Below, in pieces: positions 1 to 8,623 of a stretch of DNA of 64,000 nucleotides (position 1 is the first letter of the stretch; every line of letters begins with the position of its first letter). The notes under the pieces are model-generated. The model worked only from the letters and a program-made list of their open reading frames with translations. It did not search any database and was not told where the DNA came from. The position numbers and the translations under genes were made by a program. Source of the stretch: Colwellia chukchiensis (GTDB lineage: Bacteria > Pseudomonadota > Gammaproteobacteria > Enterobacterales > Alteromonadaceae); the NCBI RefSeq assembly GCF_002104455.1, contig NZ_NBOC01000005.1, forward strand, positions 1-64,000, given 5' to 3'.

Positions 1-189
1 GGTTTTCTTACTTGTACCGTTCTTACGATTAGGCTCGGGATCTGCTCCTAAGTGTTGTTCTAGCTCCGCTTTTAAAGCGGCTTCGGTTAATTGCTTGATA
101 AGCGGTGTTAAAACACCATCTTCACCTATTAAACCTTTACCAGATTGAAGTTCAGCTAATGCCTTGTTGAAGTCGAAAGATTGAGTCAT
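1..189 (-). CDS. IS256-family transposase, N-terminal part (cut by window edge)
   Basis: The visible 63 codons begin MTQSFDFNKALAELQ and continue through a segment with ALKAELEQHLG. This matches the N-terminal region of Mutator/IS256 transposases, which upstream of the catalytic DDE domain carry a helical segment ending in a similar AELxxHLG motif. The start ATG (complement of 187-189) follows a GGAGTG ribosome site seven bases upstream. The catalytic domain is beyond position 1, so intactness cannot be judged. Confidence 0.85.
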   Translation of the reverse strand, partial: MTQSFDFNKALAELQSGKGLIGEDGVLTPLIKQLTEAALKAELEQHLGADPEPNRKNGTSKKT

Positions 190-235
190 GTGTCACTCCT
201 ATTTTATTAATAATACTGAAATGACACAGATTTCT
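1..235 (-). mobile_element. IS256-family insertion sequence, left end only
   Basis: The transposase 5' end (minus strand) is followed outward by about 45 bases that read, on the minus strand, TCTGTGTCATTTCAG and lead to the host sequence. This resembles the terminal inverted repeat of IS256-family elements. The rest of the element lies outside the window, so neither the other repeat nor a target duplication can be seen. The exact boundary is uncertain, roughly 228-238. The element abuts the truncated 5' end of the CPBP protease gene. Confidence 0.7.
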
Positions 236-257
236 AAACACTACCTTCTCTGAAGAA

Positions 258-770
258 ATGGCCAATTCCTTATGGACGTTTGAATTGAGGGAAATTGAAT
301 TTTCACGTAATTCAAAGTTAGGTTTAAGTGCTTATACCTTTGTTACTTTCCTTGTCGTACATACGTTTATCGCTCCATTTGTAGAAGAATTAATGTTTAG
401 AGGAGTCTTACTTAAATTATGGAGTGATAAATATGGGTATTTAAAAGCTATTCTTTTAACGTCACTATTGTTCACATTATTGCACTCAACCCGTTTTTAT
501 TTAGATAATTTTATTTTGAGCATTTTGTTAAGTTGGATAGTATTGCAAACAGGGACGGTTTTTTATTCCTATGTGGTTCATGCAACATATAACCTATTAA
601 TGTGGTTATTGGAAGGTCATAACGGATTACTTTTCTTTGCTAATAAGGATTCGCTTAAATTGCACATTTTCAATACGTGGAAAATCGAATTTTCTTTACT
701 CCTTTTAGCTATGATTTTTATGCCCATATTTGTATTAAAGTTTAAAGGTAAGGATAAGTGTGCAAACTAA
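258..770 (+). CDS. CPBP-family intramembrane metalloprotease, 5' end lost to IS insertion
   Basis: The protein has the conserved Abi/CPBP (CaaX protease-like) motifs: EELMFR near residue 43, a histidine in the following membrane helix (LFTLLHST), and HATYN near residue 108. These supply the predicted metal-binding glutamates, histidines and asparagine in the membrane. Only one membrane segment precedes the EE motif, whereas the family usually has more, and the frame stays open back to 225, which is at the IS end. The gene is therefore probably N-terminally truncated, and the ATG at 258 has no clear ribosome site. CPBP proteins often give immunity to, or process, bacteriocins. That fits the coupled C39 exporter, whose GTG overlaps this gene by 11 bases. 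Whether a working protein is still made is unknown. Confidence 0.75.
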   Translation: MANSLWTFELREIEFSRNSKLGLSAYTFVTFLVVHTFIAPFVEELMFRGVLLKLWSDKYGYLKAILLTSLLFTLLHSTRFYLDNFILSILLSWIVLQTGTVFYSYVVHATYNLLMWLLEGHNGLLFFANKDSLKLHIFNTWKIEFSLLLLAMIFMPIFVLKFKGKDKCAN

Positions 771-2931
771 CACAAAGTCTTCATCTCAAAAACTATTGAG
801 TTACAAACCTACTAAATCTATCCCTTTAGTTTTACAGTCCGAAATCGCAGAATGTGGCCTTGCGTCTATGGCTATGGTTGCGAGTTTTCATGGACATCAA
901 CTTGATATGCCAGCTATGCGAAAGCGTTTTTCTGCTAACTTAAAGGGCATGAATCTTCAACAGCTTATCGAGTTAGGTGATAACTTAGGCTTGGCTAGTC
1001 GTGCCTTACAATGCCCGATAGATGAAGTACATAAACTGGCAACGCCGTGTATTTTGCACTGGGACTTAAATCACTTTGTCGTGCTCACTAAAGTCTCAGG
1101 AAAAGGAAAAGCATCGAAGTATTCAATAAACGATCCTGCAATAGGCAAGCGCACGTTAAGTCTGGAAGAATTTAGCCAACACTTTACCGGTATTTGCTTA
1201 GAACTCACCCCCACCAGTAAATTCGAAGTAAAAGAAGAAAGGGCTCAAATGAAGTTCACCCAATTGTGGAGTTCAATGTCAGGTTTAAAAGCAGGGCTTT
1301 TCAAATTAATTGCTTTGTCTCTTGTCTTGCAGCTATTTGCTTTAATGACTCCTTATTATATGCAGTGGGTAGTTGATGAGGTGTTAATTAGCTTTGATAA
1401 ACCATTACTCATGGTTTTAGCGATTGGTTTTGCTTTAATTGCAATAATTTCTGTGGTGACTAATGCGGTACGAAGTTGGTTAATATTAAGGCTTTCTAGT
1501 CTGCTTAATATGCAAATGGGCGTCAATCTTCTCAGACATTTGCTACGATTACCCATGAACTACTTTGAGTCACGTCATATTGGCGACATAGTGTCTCGTT
1601 TTGGCTCGTTAGCCCAAATACGTGAGCGTATTACCACAGGTTTTGTTGAAACCCTGGTTGATGGTTTGATGGCGATTACTGTGCTCATTATGATGTTGAT
1701 CTATTCTGTCAAACTTACCGCTGTGGTACTTGGTGCAATAACCTTATATACCCTAGTGCGTTTAGCGTTATATCGACCATTGCATCAAGCGACTGAGGAA
1801 ATGATTCAAAACTCAGCGAAAGAGCAATCTAACTTTTTAGAAAATATACGCGGTATGCAAACCATTAAGCTGTTTGGTAATGAGTCACAACGTCAAGGCA
1901 TCTGGCAAAATCGTTATGCAGAAGTCATTAATAGTGAAATCCGTTTAGGGCGTTTAAATATCAGTTTTGACTCGTTTAATAAACTGTTATTTGGTTTGGA
2001 AAATGTCTTGGTTATTTATTTTGCTGCGATAATGGTAATGGCAAACACTTTATCTGTAGGTATGGTACTAGCATTTATTGCTTATAAAGGGCAATTAACC
2101 GAGAGGTTTGCTAACCTTATCGAGCAAATTATTCAATTTAAAATGATGCGTTTACATCTTGATCGTATTGCTGATATTGCTTTAACTGAGCAAGAGGCGA
2201 ATAGAGAAGGTGAAGCCTCTTTTTCAAATAATGAAGGTCAGCAGCCAAAAGGTCAATTAACGCTAGAAAATATCTGCTTTAGTTACAGCGATGAGCAAGC
2301 GCCAATTTTACATAATGTTAATTTAACACTTGAAGCGGGAGAGTCTATTGCGATTACTGGCCCATCTGGGGCAGGTAAAACCACTTTAATGAAAATTATG
2401 TTGGGGTTATTACAGCCCAGCTCAGGGAAAATATTACTTGACGGTAAGGATATTACCCAAATAGGTCTTAAAAATTATCGCAAACATATTGCCGCAGTCA
2501 TGCAAGATGATACCTTACTTGCAGGCTCTATTGCTGACAATATTAGTTTCTTTGATCCTCAGCCTAATTATTTAAAGGTAGAGCAATGTGCTCACCTAGC
2601 AGCAATGCATGATGATATTAACAACATGATCATGGGCTATAACTCGTTAGTGGGTGATATGGGGTCAAATCTATCTGGTGGTCAAATGCAGCGATTATTG
2701 CTTGCCCGTGCGCTTTACCAATCACCCTGTGTGCTCTTTATGGATGAAGCAACTAGCCATTTAGATAAAGACAATGAAGCTAAAATTAGTGAACAAATTC
2801 AGCACCTACCTATGACGCGTATTATGATCGCTCATCGACAGGAAACCATTAGCATGGCTGAGCAAGTTTATTTATTAAATAATGGCACACTCGTCAAGCT
2901 CAATGACAAACGTATTGATGTCGCCGGTTAA
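760..2931 (+). CDS. Peptidase C39-containing ABC exporter (bacteriocin/peptide type)
   Basis: This 723-residue protein fuses an N-terminal C39 cysteine peptidase domain (catalytic Cys32 in AECGLAS, His105 in NHFVV, Asp125 in NDPA), a six-helix exporter membrane domain (about 170-450) and an ATPase domain. The ATPase has Walker A GPSGAGKTT, signature LSGGQMQR and Walker B VLFMDEAT. Such proteins cleave the leader of double-glycine-type peptides while exporting them across the inner membrane, usually with an HlyD-type adaptor and TolC. The start is GTG at 760, preceded by AAGGTAAGGA and overlapping the CPBP gene, which implies coupling. No adaptor or precursor peptide gene is visible downstream; they may lie beyond the IS. 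The substrate is unknown. Confidence 0.9.
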   Translation: MQTNTKSSSQKLLSYKPTKSIPLVLQSEIAECGLASMAMVASFHGHQLDMPAMRKRFSANLKGMNLQQLIELGDNLGLASRALQCPIDEVHKLATPCILHWDLNHFVVLTKVSGKGKASKYSINDPAIGKRTLSLEEFSQHFTGICLELTPTSKFEVKEERAQMKFTQLWSSMSGLKAGLFKLIALSLVLQLFALMTPYYMQWVVDEVLISFDKPLLMVLAIGFALIAIISVVTNAVRSWLILRLSSLLNMQMGVNLLRHLLRLPMNYFESRHIGDIVSRFGSLAQIRERITTGFVETLVDGLMAITVLIMMLIYSVKLTAVVLGAITLYTLVRLALYRPLHQATEEMIQNSAKEQSNFLENIRGMQTIKLFGNESQRQGIWQNRYAEVINSEIRLGRLNISFDSFNKLLFGLENVLVIYFAAIMVMANTLSVGMVLAFIAYKGQLTERFANLIEQIIQFKMMRLHLDRIADIALTEQEANREGEASFSNNEGQQPKGQLTLENICFSYSDEQAPILHNVNLTLEAGESIAITGPSGAGKTTLMKIMLGLLQPSSGKILLDGKDITQIGLKNYRKHIAAVMQDDTLLAGSIADNISFFDPQPNYLKVEQCAHLAAMHDDINNMIMGYNSLVGDMGSNLSGGQMQRLLLARALYQSPCVLFMDEATSHLDKDNEAKISEQIQHLPMTRIMIAHRQETISMAEQVYLLNNGTLVKLNDKRIDVAG

Positions 2932-2951
2932 TTGCGGTATCAGCGGTTAAC

Positions 2952-2965
2952 TTGATTCATGTCAG
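2952..2965 (+). promoter_or_regulatory. Dnr/Fnr-like box upstream of the NorE-like gene
   Basis: The sequence TTGATTCATGTCAG matches TTGAT-N4-GTCAA, the Dnr-type variant of the Fnr site, except at the last base. It lies about 70 bases before the NorE-like start. An equivalent site, TTGAT-N4-GTCAG, precedes nosR at 9963. The regulator is inferred; none is encoded in the window. Confidence 0.5.
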
Positions 2966-3032
2966 GCAATTTTTTTTCTCAACTCGTTATGCTGTGCTTA
3001 ATACTACAATTGTAATTTACTGCAAGTATGCA

Positions 3033-3650
3033 ATGAGTGAGCAGCAACCAAGCCAAGTTTTAGGAATTTTTCCATCTTCGTGGAGCGAAGCGCGTGCCGG
3101 TAGGATCCCTGGGCACATTCCTATTTGGGTGGGAATTTTGTCTGAGTTAACCGAGTTCAGCCTTTTTTTCATTGCCTACTTTGTCGCCAAATACCATTAC
3201 CCAGAAATTTTTGCGCAAGGCCCACAAGGGCTTAAGACAAGTTTAGGGGTGGCCAATACCATAATTTTACTGACCAGCAGTTATTTTATGGCCAAAGCGA
3301 TGATGTATATTCGTTTAGATAACTATGGCAGGTGTCAAGGCTACTTATGGTTAGTGTTTAGCTGTGGGCTTGGTTATTTAGCCATTAAAACCTGGGAGTT
3401 TTATTGGAATCACCAACAAGGGCTAAGCACGGTAACAAATGAGTTTTATACTGTTTATTACTATATGACCTTTAACCATTTTTTGCATGTTGGTTGGGCG
3501 TCATGTGCGGTGTTATGGGTGATTTTTCGACTACGAGCTGGGCGTTATAGCGCACAAGAGCACAGCGGTCTTGAAGCATTGGCCGTGTATTGGCATATGA
3601 TAGATTTAATGTGGATATTAATTTTTCCATTGCTGTATGTGTTGCGCTAG
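3033..3650 (+). CDS. Cytochrome c oxidase subunit III-like protein (NorE-like)
   Basis: This 205-residue membrane protein has about five membrane segments and the subunit III fold (for example GRIPGHIPIWVGILSELTEF near the N-terminus, then MTFNHFLHVGW, with YWHMIDLMWILIFPLLYVLR at the end). It belongs to the heme-copper oxidase subunit III family, and its small size and its partner fit NorE, an accessory protein for respiratory NO reductase. The start was set at ATG 3033 (MSEQQ) because the frame open further upstream does not look like family sequence. The next gene is six bases away and NorF-like. No norCB catalytic genes are in view, so the partner enzyme is unknown. Confidence 0.75.
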   Translation: MSEQQPSQVLGIFPSSWSEARAGRIPGHIPIWVGILSELTEFSLFFIAYFVAKYHYPEIFAQGPQGLKTSLGVANTIILLTSSYFMAKAMMYIRLDNYGRCQGYLWLVFSCGLGYLAIKTWEFYWNHQQGLSTVTNEFYTVYYYMTFNHFLHVGWASCAVLWVIFRLRAGRYSAQEHSGLEALAVYWHMIDLMWILIFPLLYVLR

Positions 3651-3655
3651 AGGTA

Positions 3656-3913
3656 ATGATGAAAAAACGATTTCAATTAGAGTGGTTATGGGTACTATTA
3701 ATTGCCATTACTCTATTTAATACCTTTTTAGGCGAGCAGTTCTCATCGACTGCATTAGTCAGTGTTTTGGTGGCTATCAGCGTCATGTATAAAGGTATTA
3801 TCGTAATTGATCACTTTATGGAATTAAAATATGCCAATAAACATTTGCGATGGTTAATGCGCTGGTATTTTATTATTTTTCCATCCTTGGTGATTGCGAC
3901 AATTTTCTTTTAG
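3656..3913 (+). CDS. Subunit IV-like small membrane protein (NorF-like)
   Basis: This 85-residue protein has about three membrane segments and resembles the prokaryotic cytochrome c oxidase subunit IV/NorF family: a short charged N-terminus (MMKKRFQLEW), a middle segment containing VMYKGIIVIDHFMELK, and a last hydrophobic segment. The start at 3656 (or the adjacent ATG at 3659) follows AGAGGTA and lies six bases after the NorE-like gene, so the two are co-transcribed. NorEF proteins support NO reductase activity without being catalytic. That role is inferred from family and pairing. Confidence 0.65.
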   Translation: MMKKRFQLEWLWVLLIAITLFNTFLGEQFSSTALVSVLVAISVMYKGIIVIDHFMELKYANKHLRWLMRWYFIIFPSLVIATIFF

Positions 3914-3979
3914 ATATTGAACAGCTTCAAGTGCAGCAAACGCTCAACAAATAGTTGGTAAGTAAAAAAGGAGTGAGTT

Positions 3980-4348
3980 ATGAATATGCAGGCAAGAATA
4001 CAAAGTAAGGAGCAGGTCAAAAAAGCCTCTGGCATTGCTTTATGGTCAATTTTAAATTTAACCTTTTTACCTGGCTTGTCTTTTATTATGTTGCTATTAC
4101 AGCGAAGTAAAGTGCAGCCGGAAAGCTTATCCGCGCGCCACCTGGGTTTTGCTATCAAGTTAAATTTGGCAGCGGCGGCGGCCTTAATTTTTGTCAGTAT
4201 TTTGATGATAATGCTGGGCGGCTTTAACTCCGGCTGGACTTGGGTATTTGTAATAACGTACTTCGTGTTAGTGCATACCGTTTTTATTGTTATCGCGGTG
4301 TGGGCATTGATCCGTGCGTGGGCTGGTAACACGGTTTTAAGTAAATAA
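3980..4348 (+). CDS. Small integral membrane protein of unknown function
   Basis: The 122-residue protein has three predicted membrane segments (about 21-42, 57-80 and 88-112) and a basic, polar N-terminus. A strong ribosome site, AAAGGAGTG, precedes the ATG. It sits 66 bases after the NorF-like gene on the same strand with no obvious terminator between, so it probably belongs to the same transcript. I do not recognise a family with confidence. A role with the NorEF-like pair is only suggested by position. Confidence 0.6.
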   Translation: MNMQARIQSKEQVKKASGIALWSILNLTFLPGLSFIMLLLQRSKVQPESLSARHLGFAIKLNLAAAAALIFVSILMIMLGGFNSGWTWVFVITYFVLVHTVFIVIAVWALIRAWAGNTVLSK

Positions 4349-4450
4349 GTTAACGCTATAAACACCTATCATTACCACTTATTATTGCGCTAATGGTTCA
4401 GCATAGGGCGATAAAAGTGCCTGCGTAATAAAGCCGCTGCCGTAACAAAC

Positions 4451-5344
4451 TTACTGGCTTAGTAATTGTTTTAAAGCGCCCTCTAGTTCGGGATATTGAA
4501 AAGTAAAACCATTGTTAAGTAACTTATTTGGTATCACCTGCTGGCCATAAATTACCAAGTCGGCAGATTCGCCCATTAATAGCCGCAATACTAGGCGAGG
4601 CACTCTAAACCAACATGGCCGAGCAAGTACTCGACTTAAAGTTTGAGAAAACACTTGGTTAGTGACTGGCATAGGTGCGGTGGCGTTAATGGCACCAGAG
4701 AGTGAGTCTTGATAAATGGCGGCCAAAATAACCGCCACCATATCGTCAATATGAATCCACGACATAAACTGTTCACCTGTGCTTATAGGACCACCTAAAC
4801 CCAGTTTGAAAGCGGGTAGCATTTTCGCTAGCGCACCGCCATGTTGAGCTAAAACAATCCCCGTTCTTAATAAGCAAACACGGGTGCGTGGCGATGCGGC
4901 TTGTAGTGCAATTGACTCCCAAATTTGACAAAGCTGATGAGAAAACTCATCAAAAACAGCTTGATGCTCTTCATCAATTGCGCTCGCATCTTGACGCCCA
5001 TAATAACCAATCGCACTGCCTGAAATTAAGCACTTTGGTGGTGTGTCGGCTGCTTGTATCTTATCAACTAACGCTTGAGTTATTTGCCACCGGCTTTGAC
5101 AAATAATTTGTTTTTGTTTGCTGGTCCAGCGTTTATCAACAATGGCTTCGCCGGCTAAGTTAATCACCACATCAATGTCGTTAAAGTCAATGTGATCAAG
5201 CGTGTCAACTAACTCGCATTGGCTTGGTAAACGACGAGCTGCTTTTTGACGGTCGCGGGTTAATATTATAATGCGATCAACATTGAGTTGTTGCACTAGC
5301 GCTTGTCCGAGCAAGCCGCTACCGCCGGTGATTAAAATATTCAT
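4451..5344 (-). CDS. TIGR01777-family NAD(P)-dependent sugar epimerase-like protein (YfcH-like)
   Basis: This 297-residue short-chain dehydrogenase-fold protein begins MNILITGGSGLLGQAL, an N-terminal GxxGxxG dinucleotide site. It contains INLAGE, the family motif ISGSAIGYYG, and a C-terminal DUF1731-like tail after VPRLVLRLLMGESADLV. This is typical of the YfcH/TIGR01777 family, whose substrate is unknown. The length is normal. The start follows AAGGAGTCAAA. It is a single gene convergent with the membrane gene at 3980. Confidence 0.88.
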   Translation of the reverse strand: MNILITGGSGLLGQALVQQLNVDRIIILTRDRQKAARRLPSQCELVDTLDHIDFNDIDVVINLAGEAIVDKRWTSKQKQIICQSRWQITQALVDKIQAADTPPKCLISGSAIGYYGRQDASAIDEEHQAVFDEFSHQLCQIWESIALQAASPRTRVCLLRTGIVLAQHGGALAKMLPAFKLGLGGPISTGEQFMSWIHIDDMVAVILAAIYQDSLSGAINATAPMPVTNQVFSQTLSRVLARPCWFRVPRLVLRLLMGESADLVIYGQQVIPNKLLNNGFTFQYPELEGALKQLLSQ

Positions 5345-5474
5345 TTTGACTCCTTAGCTGTGTATCAATCGCATAACTTATCGTATAACCAAGCGAGGTT
5401 AATTACCGCTTTGTTATATCATAGTCAGCGCCAGTATAGGTTGCGAGTTTAAGGTCAATATTGTGCTAGCCAAT

Positions 5475-5496
5475 AAAAAAGCTCCCGAAGGAGCTT
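5475..5496 (-). terminator. Intrinsic terminator of the 63-residue protein gene
   Basis: Read on the minus strand it is AAGCTCC-TTCG-GGAGCTT followed by TTTTATTGG: a seven-base-pair stem capped by a stable UUCG tetraloop and followed by a T-run. It lies 30 bases after the small gene's stop codon. Confidence 0.85.
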
Positions 5497-5526
5497 GTTT
5501 ATCACTAGCTAAGGCACGGTGCCAAC

Positions 5527-5718
5527 TTAGTAGTAGGTATCTTCTATATTATGCGCTTGAGGGTCTTCTATAATGTCTTCAAAATTTACCTCAAAGCTAT
5601 TGTTGTTATCTGAATTTGCTAGGTAAATTGTACGGGTAGAGCCATCGATCCATGTCACTGTGCCGCTACCTTTTTTACTACCGCATTTCATACCAATATG
5701 AATGTCGTTAAATTCCAT
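5527..5718 (-). CDS. Small conserved-looking acidic protein, 63 residues, unknown function
   Basis: The protein begins MEFNDIHIGMKCGSKKGSG and is rich in acidic residues toward the C-terminus (FEDIIEDPQ). The start at 5718 was chosen over the longer open frame because it has a very strong ribosome site, GAGGAGGAAACG, and the upstream codons look non-coding. It is a single-gene unit with its own terminator (a UUCG-capped hairpin), which implies a real, possibly highly expressed gene. The sequence could form a small beta-barrel (alternating hydrophobic strands such as GTVTWIDGSTRTIYLA), but no function is recognised. Confidence 0.75.
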   Translation of the reverse strand: MEFNDIHIGMKCGSKKGSGTVTWIDGSTRTIYLANSDNNNSFEVNFEDIIEDPQAHNIEDTYY

Positions 5719-5889
5719 CGTTTCCTCCTCGTTTAATGTCAAACATCGAAACTGTATTCGATCAAGCAAACGCTGTTCTTTACTTAGAAACTATTGGTTG
5801 CTAATAGTTCAAATATACTGCAAACATTGTGCTTTTTTTCAACAGGAAAGGATCATTATATAGGGAAAGGTTTTTAAAGCTAGTGCTTT

Positions 5890-7038
5890 TTAAGGATTGA
5901 CACTGACACCCAAGACAGCAGGCCTGCTAGCCCCTGTTACGGCGGGGATGTTACCAAAAATATTTTCATCAAAGGCAAAAGCGAGCCATGCAAATGCCAT
6001 CGCCTCTAACGCATCACTACTAATGTTTTTTTGTTCTGTTTTTATCAGTTGATGGTTTTCAAGTTTTTGATTTAATAATGAAATTAGGTGATTGTTGTTC
6101 ATGCCACCACCACAAATATACACTTTAGCTTGGCGGCTGAGCTGCTTAATCGCCTGTGCTATAGTGTCGGCTGTTAATGTGGTTAGTGTTGCTTGAATAT
6201 CAGCAGCAGGCAGTGACGAGTTTGCGCAATATTTGGCTAACCATTGGCTATTAAAATATTCACGCCCTGTGCTTTTAGGGGCAGCTTGTAGAAAGTAATC
6301 GTCGCTGAGCATTTGCTTGAGTAAAGCTGGGCAAACAGTGCCGGTACTAGCCCATTGACCTTGCGGATCAAAGCGGCCAGTTTGGTGTTGGCTGTACCAA
6401 TAATCCAGCAATGCGTTACCAGGACCAGTATCAAAACCTAGGGTGCTGGCGTCTGCTTTGTGAGGTAAAAAGCTAATATTGGCAATGCCGCCAATATTGA
6501 CAACAAAAACATCTTTTTCAGCACAGCCAAAAATGGCTTGGTGAAATGCAGGTACTAAGGGAGCACCTTGGCCACCCAAGGCGATATCTTTGGCTCTAAA
6601 GTCGCCGACAACACGCACACCCGTTAATAGCGCCAAAGTTTGTAAACAACCAATTTGTAAGGTAAAAGGGCGGCGATTGTATTGGCCGCTGGCTGGCCGG
6701 TGTCTGATGGTTTGGCCGTGACAACCAATGGCGGTAATGTCTGCCGCTGTTAAATTTTCTTGTTGTAAAAACGCAGTAATGGCTTGAGCAAATTGCTCGG
6801 CCAATTCAATATGCAGGCTATTGGCGCGGTCAAGTTCATGCGGACTAGCATCATATAAGCTCATAATTTGCGCTTGTGTGTCATCGTCGTAAGCTTGATA
6901 GTAACTTGCTTTGAGATTGGCAGCATTGGCGTGTTGTTGCTCAGTTGGGTCAAACTCAACTAACGCTAGATCTATGCCATCGGCACTGGTGCCTGACATC
7001 AGACCTATGTAGCGTACTTTATCGACCATCTTATTCAT
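5890..7038 (-). CDS. anmK: Anhydro-N-acetylmuramic acid kinase
   Basis: AnmK phosphorylates and opens 1,6-anhydroMurNAc to give MurNAc-6-phosphate during peptidoglycan recycling in the cytoplasm. The hallmark YIGLMSGTSADGID is near the N-terminus, followed by GCHGQTIRH, VVGDFRAKDIALGGQGAPLVP, NIGGIANIS and FDTGPGNALLD, all conserved ATPase/sugar-binding motifs. The length of about 380 residues is normal. The start is ambiguous between in-frame ATGs at 7038 and 7029 (and 7062). At 7038 it overlaps the stop of the upstream M23 peptidase gene by eight bases, implying coupling. The pairing with a peptidoglycan hydrolase makes functional sense. Confidence 0.95.
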   Translation of the reverse strand: MNKMVDKVRYIGLMSGTSADGIDLALVEFDPTEQQHANAANLKASYYQAYDDDTQAQIMSLYDASPHELDRANSLHIELAEQFAQAITAFLQQENLTAADITAIGCHGQTIRHRPASGQYNRRPFTLQIGCLQTLALLTGVRVVGDFRAKDIALGGQGAPLVPAFHQAIFGCAEKDVFVVNIGGIANISFLPHKADASTLGFDTGPGNALLDYWYSQHQTGRFDPQGQWASTGTVCPALLKQMLSDDYFLQAAPKSTGREYFNSQWLAKYCANSSLPAADIQATLTTLTADTIAQAIKQLSRQAKVYICGGGMNNNHLISLLNQKLENHQLIKTEQKNISSDALEAMAFAWLAFAFDENIFGNIPAVTGASRPAVLGVSVNP

Positions 7039-8449
7039 TTTTTTCAGTGTCTTGCATCGCAAGCATAGCGCGGCGAGAACCGGAAAGCTCAGCTAGACGT
7101 TGCTTGGCGATGGCATCAAACTCAGCTCGATACTTGCTGCTGATCGGCTTAGCATCAGGCAGCTTTACCGTTCTTGGGTTGCGGTGTACACCATTAAGCA
7201 AAAACTCATAATGCAGGTGTGGCGCTTGTGACATGCCAGTTGAGCCGACATAACCAATAACTTGACCTTGCTTAACCCGTTGGCCTTTTTTTACTGCCCG
7301 TTTAGAAAAATGTAGATACTTAGTCACAATGCCATTGCCATGTTGAATAAAAACATAGTTGCCATTGTATTTATTATAGGTAGAGTGGGTGACTCTACCA
7401 TTACCCGCGGCTACAACTGGCGTGCCTTTTTTGGCGCTATAGTCAGTGCCATTGTGTGCTTTCCAACGCTTTTGAATTGGATGAAAACGCTTAGGCTTAA
7501 AGTCGGAGCTGATATAACGAAAACTTACCGGCGCACGCAAAAACGCTTTGCGCATACTTCGACCATCGGCCGAGTAATATTCACCGTCGGTAAAGCGAAT
7601 GGCTTGAAAAGACTCGCCTTGGTTAATAAATTCCGCGGCAAGTATTTTGCCTGTGCCAATAAACTCACCATCGACATATTGATTTTCGTAAATAACATTA
7701 AAACTGTCACCGGCGCGAATATCCATGGCAAAGTCAATATCCCAGCCAAAGACATTGGCAAGGTTAATAATTTGACCGTCATTTAAGCCGGCTGCGCTGG
7801 CCGCCTGCCAGAAGTTAGAGCGAATTTCTCCTTGGGCGAAGGCTTCACGCACCTCAACAGCTTTACTTTCTTTGTGGGCTATGTATTGCTGCTTTTGCAA
7901 GTTAACGAATAAAGTTTCGTTTTTTGACAGTGGGTATTCAAGTGACACCAGTTGACCAGCGTCATTTTTACCTAAGCGCATCATGTCGCCAACGTTTAAT
8001 TTTTTCAGTAAGCCGCTGTCGTCACCTTGTGCTGTGATCACTTTATGGGTGGTGGTGGCGTTGAGACCATGGCGTTGAAATATTTTTGCTAGTGAGTCAC
8101 CACGTTTTACCGTCACTGTTACCCAAGCTAATTTGTCGGCTTTATCTTCCTGTGTTGGGCTTGGTGTTATTGAGGGTTCTTGATTTAGTCTCAAATTGTC
8201 AACAGTTTGCGCTGGCAATTGAATAGGGTTTGATTGCGCAGTGTTATCCGCTTGTTCAGGTAAGGCAACTTGATATCTATGTCCTACTTGTAGTGAACCG
8301 TTTGTCGCTAACGCATCTTGGTCGGGTTGCGATGCCGGTAATAACAGTAAAACCACCGCACTTATTGCACATAATGCGATAATTATTTGGTGCTGTTTGG
8401 GCAAGTTAAAATATATATTTTGTATGTTTTTCAGAAGGCTAGTGTTCAT
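7031..8449 (-). CDS. M23-family peptidoglycan DD-endopeptidase (MepM-like)
   Basis: This 472-residue protein has an N-terminal membrane anchor (about 20-42), a LysM/OapA-like segment (VTVKRGDSLAKIFQRHGL near 115) and a C-terminal LytM/M23 domain with zinc ligands in HNGTDYSAKKGTPV and HLHYEF. MepM-type enzymes cut D-Ala-mDAP crosslinks to let the sacculus grow. The architecture and length match MepM/YebA. The gene is divergent from tyrS and overlaps anmK, giving a peptidoglycan turnover pair. The divergent tyrS-M23-anmK arrangement is common in gammaproteobacteria. Confidence 0.93.
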   Translation of the reverse strand: MNTSLLKNIQNIYFNLPKQHQIIIALCAISAVVLLLLPASQPDQDALATNGSLQVGHRYQVALPEQADNTAQSNPIQLPAQTVDNLRLNQEPSITPSPTQEDKADKLAWVTVTVKRGDSLAKIFQRHGLNATTTHKVITAQGDDSGLLKKLNVGDMMRLGKNDAGQLVSLEYPLSKNETLFVNLQKQQYIAHKESKAVEVREAFAQGEIRSNFWQAASAAGLNDGQIINLANVFGWDIDFAMDIRAGDSFNVIYENQYVDGEFIGTGKILAAEFINQGESFQAIRFTDGEYYSADGRSMRKAFLRAPVSFRYISSDFKPKRFHPIQKRWKAHNGTDYSAKKGTPVVAAGNGRVTHSTYNKYNGNYVFIQHGNGIVTKYLHFSKRAVKKGQRVKQGQVIGYVGSTGMSQAPHLHYEFLLNGVHRNPRTVKLPDAKPISSKYRAEFDAIAKQRLAELSGSRRAMLAMQDTEKNE

Positions 8450-8623
8450 AAGGGAATATTAAATACAACAATTGTCGCTTACTATAGCAAATTAATCTCT
8501 TGCTAAACAATGATAGGGTTTTCACCGTAGTGAAAATTGCAGTAGAATTCGTCCATGAGTTATCTTTTACAGGCGCACAATACTAAGGTTCGCCTGCTAT
8601 GCACCTTTATTGGAGTCGAGTAA

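Noticed and set aside
3910-4365. Minus-strand open frame opposite the small membrane gene
   Set aside because: It is a shadow of the plus-strand gene, which has a strong ribosome site and clear membrane helices.
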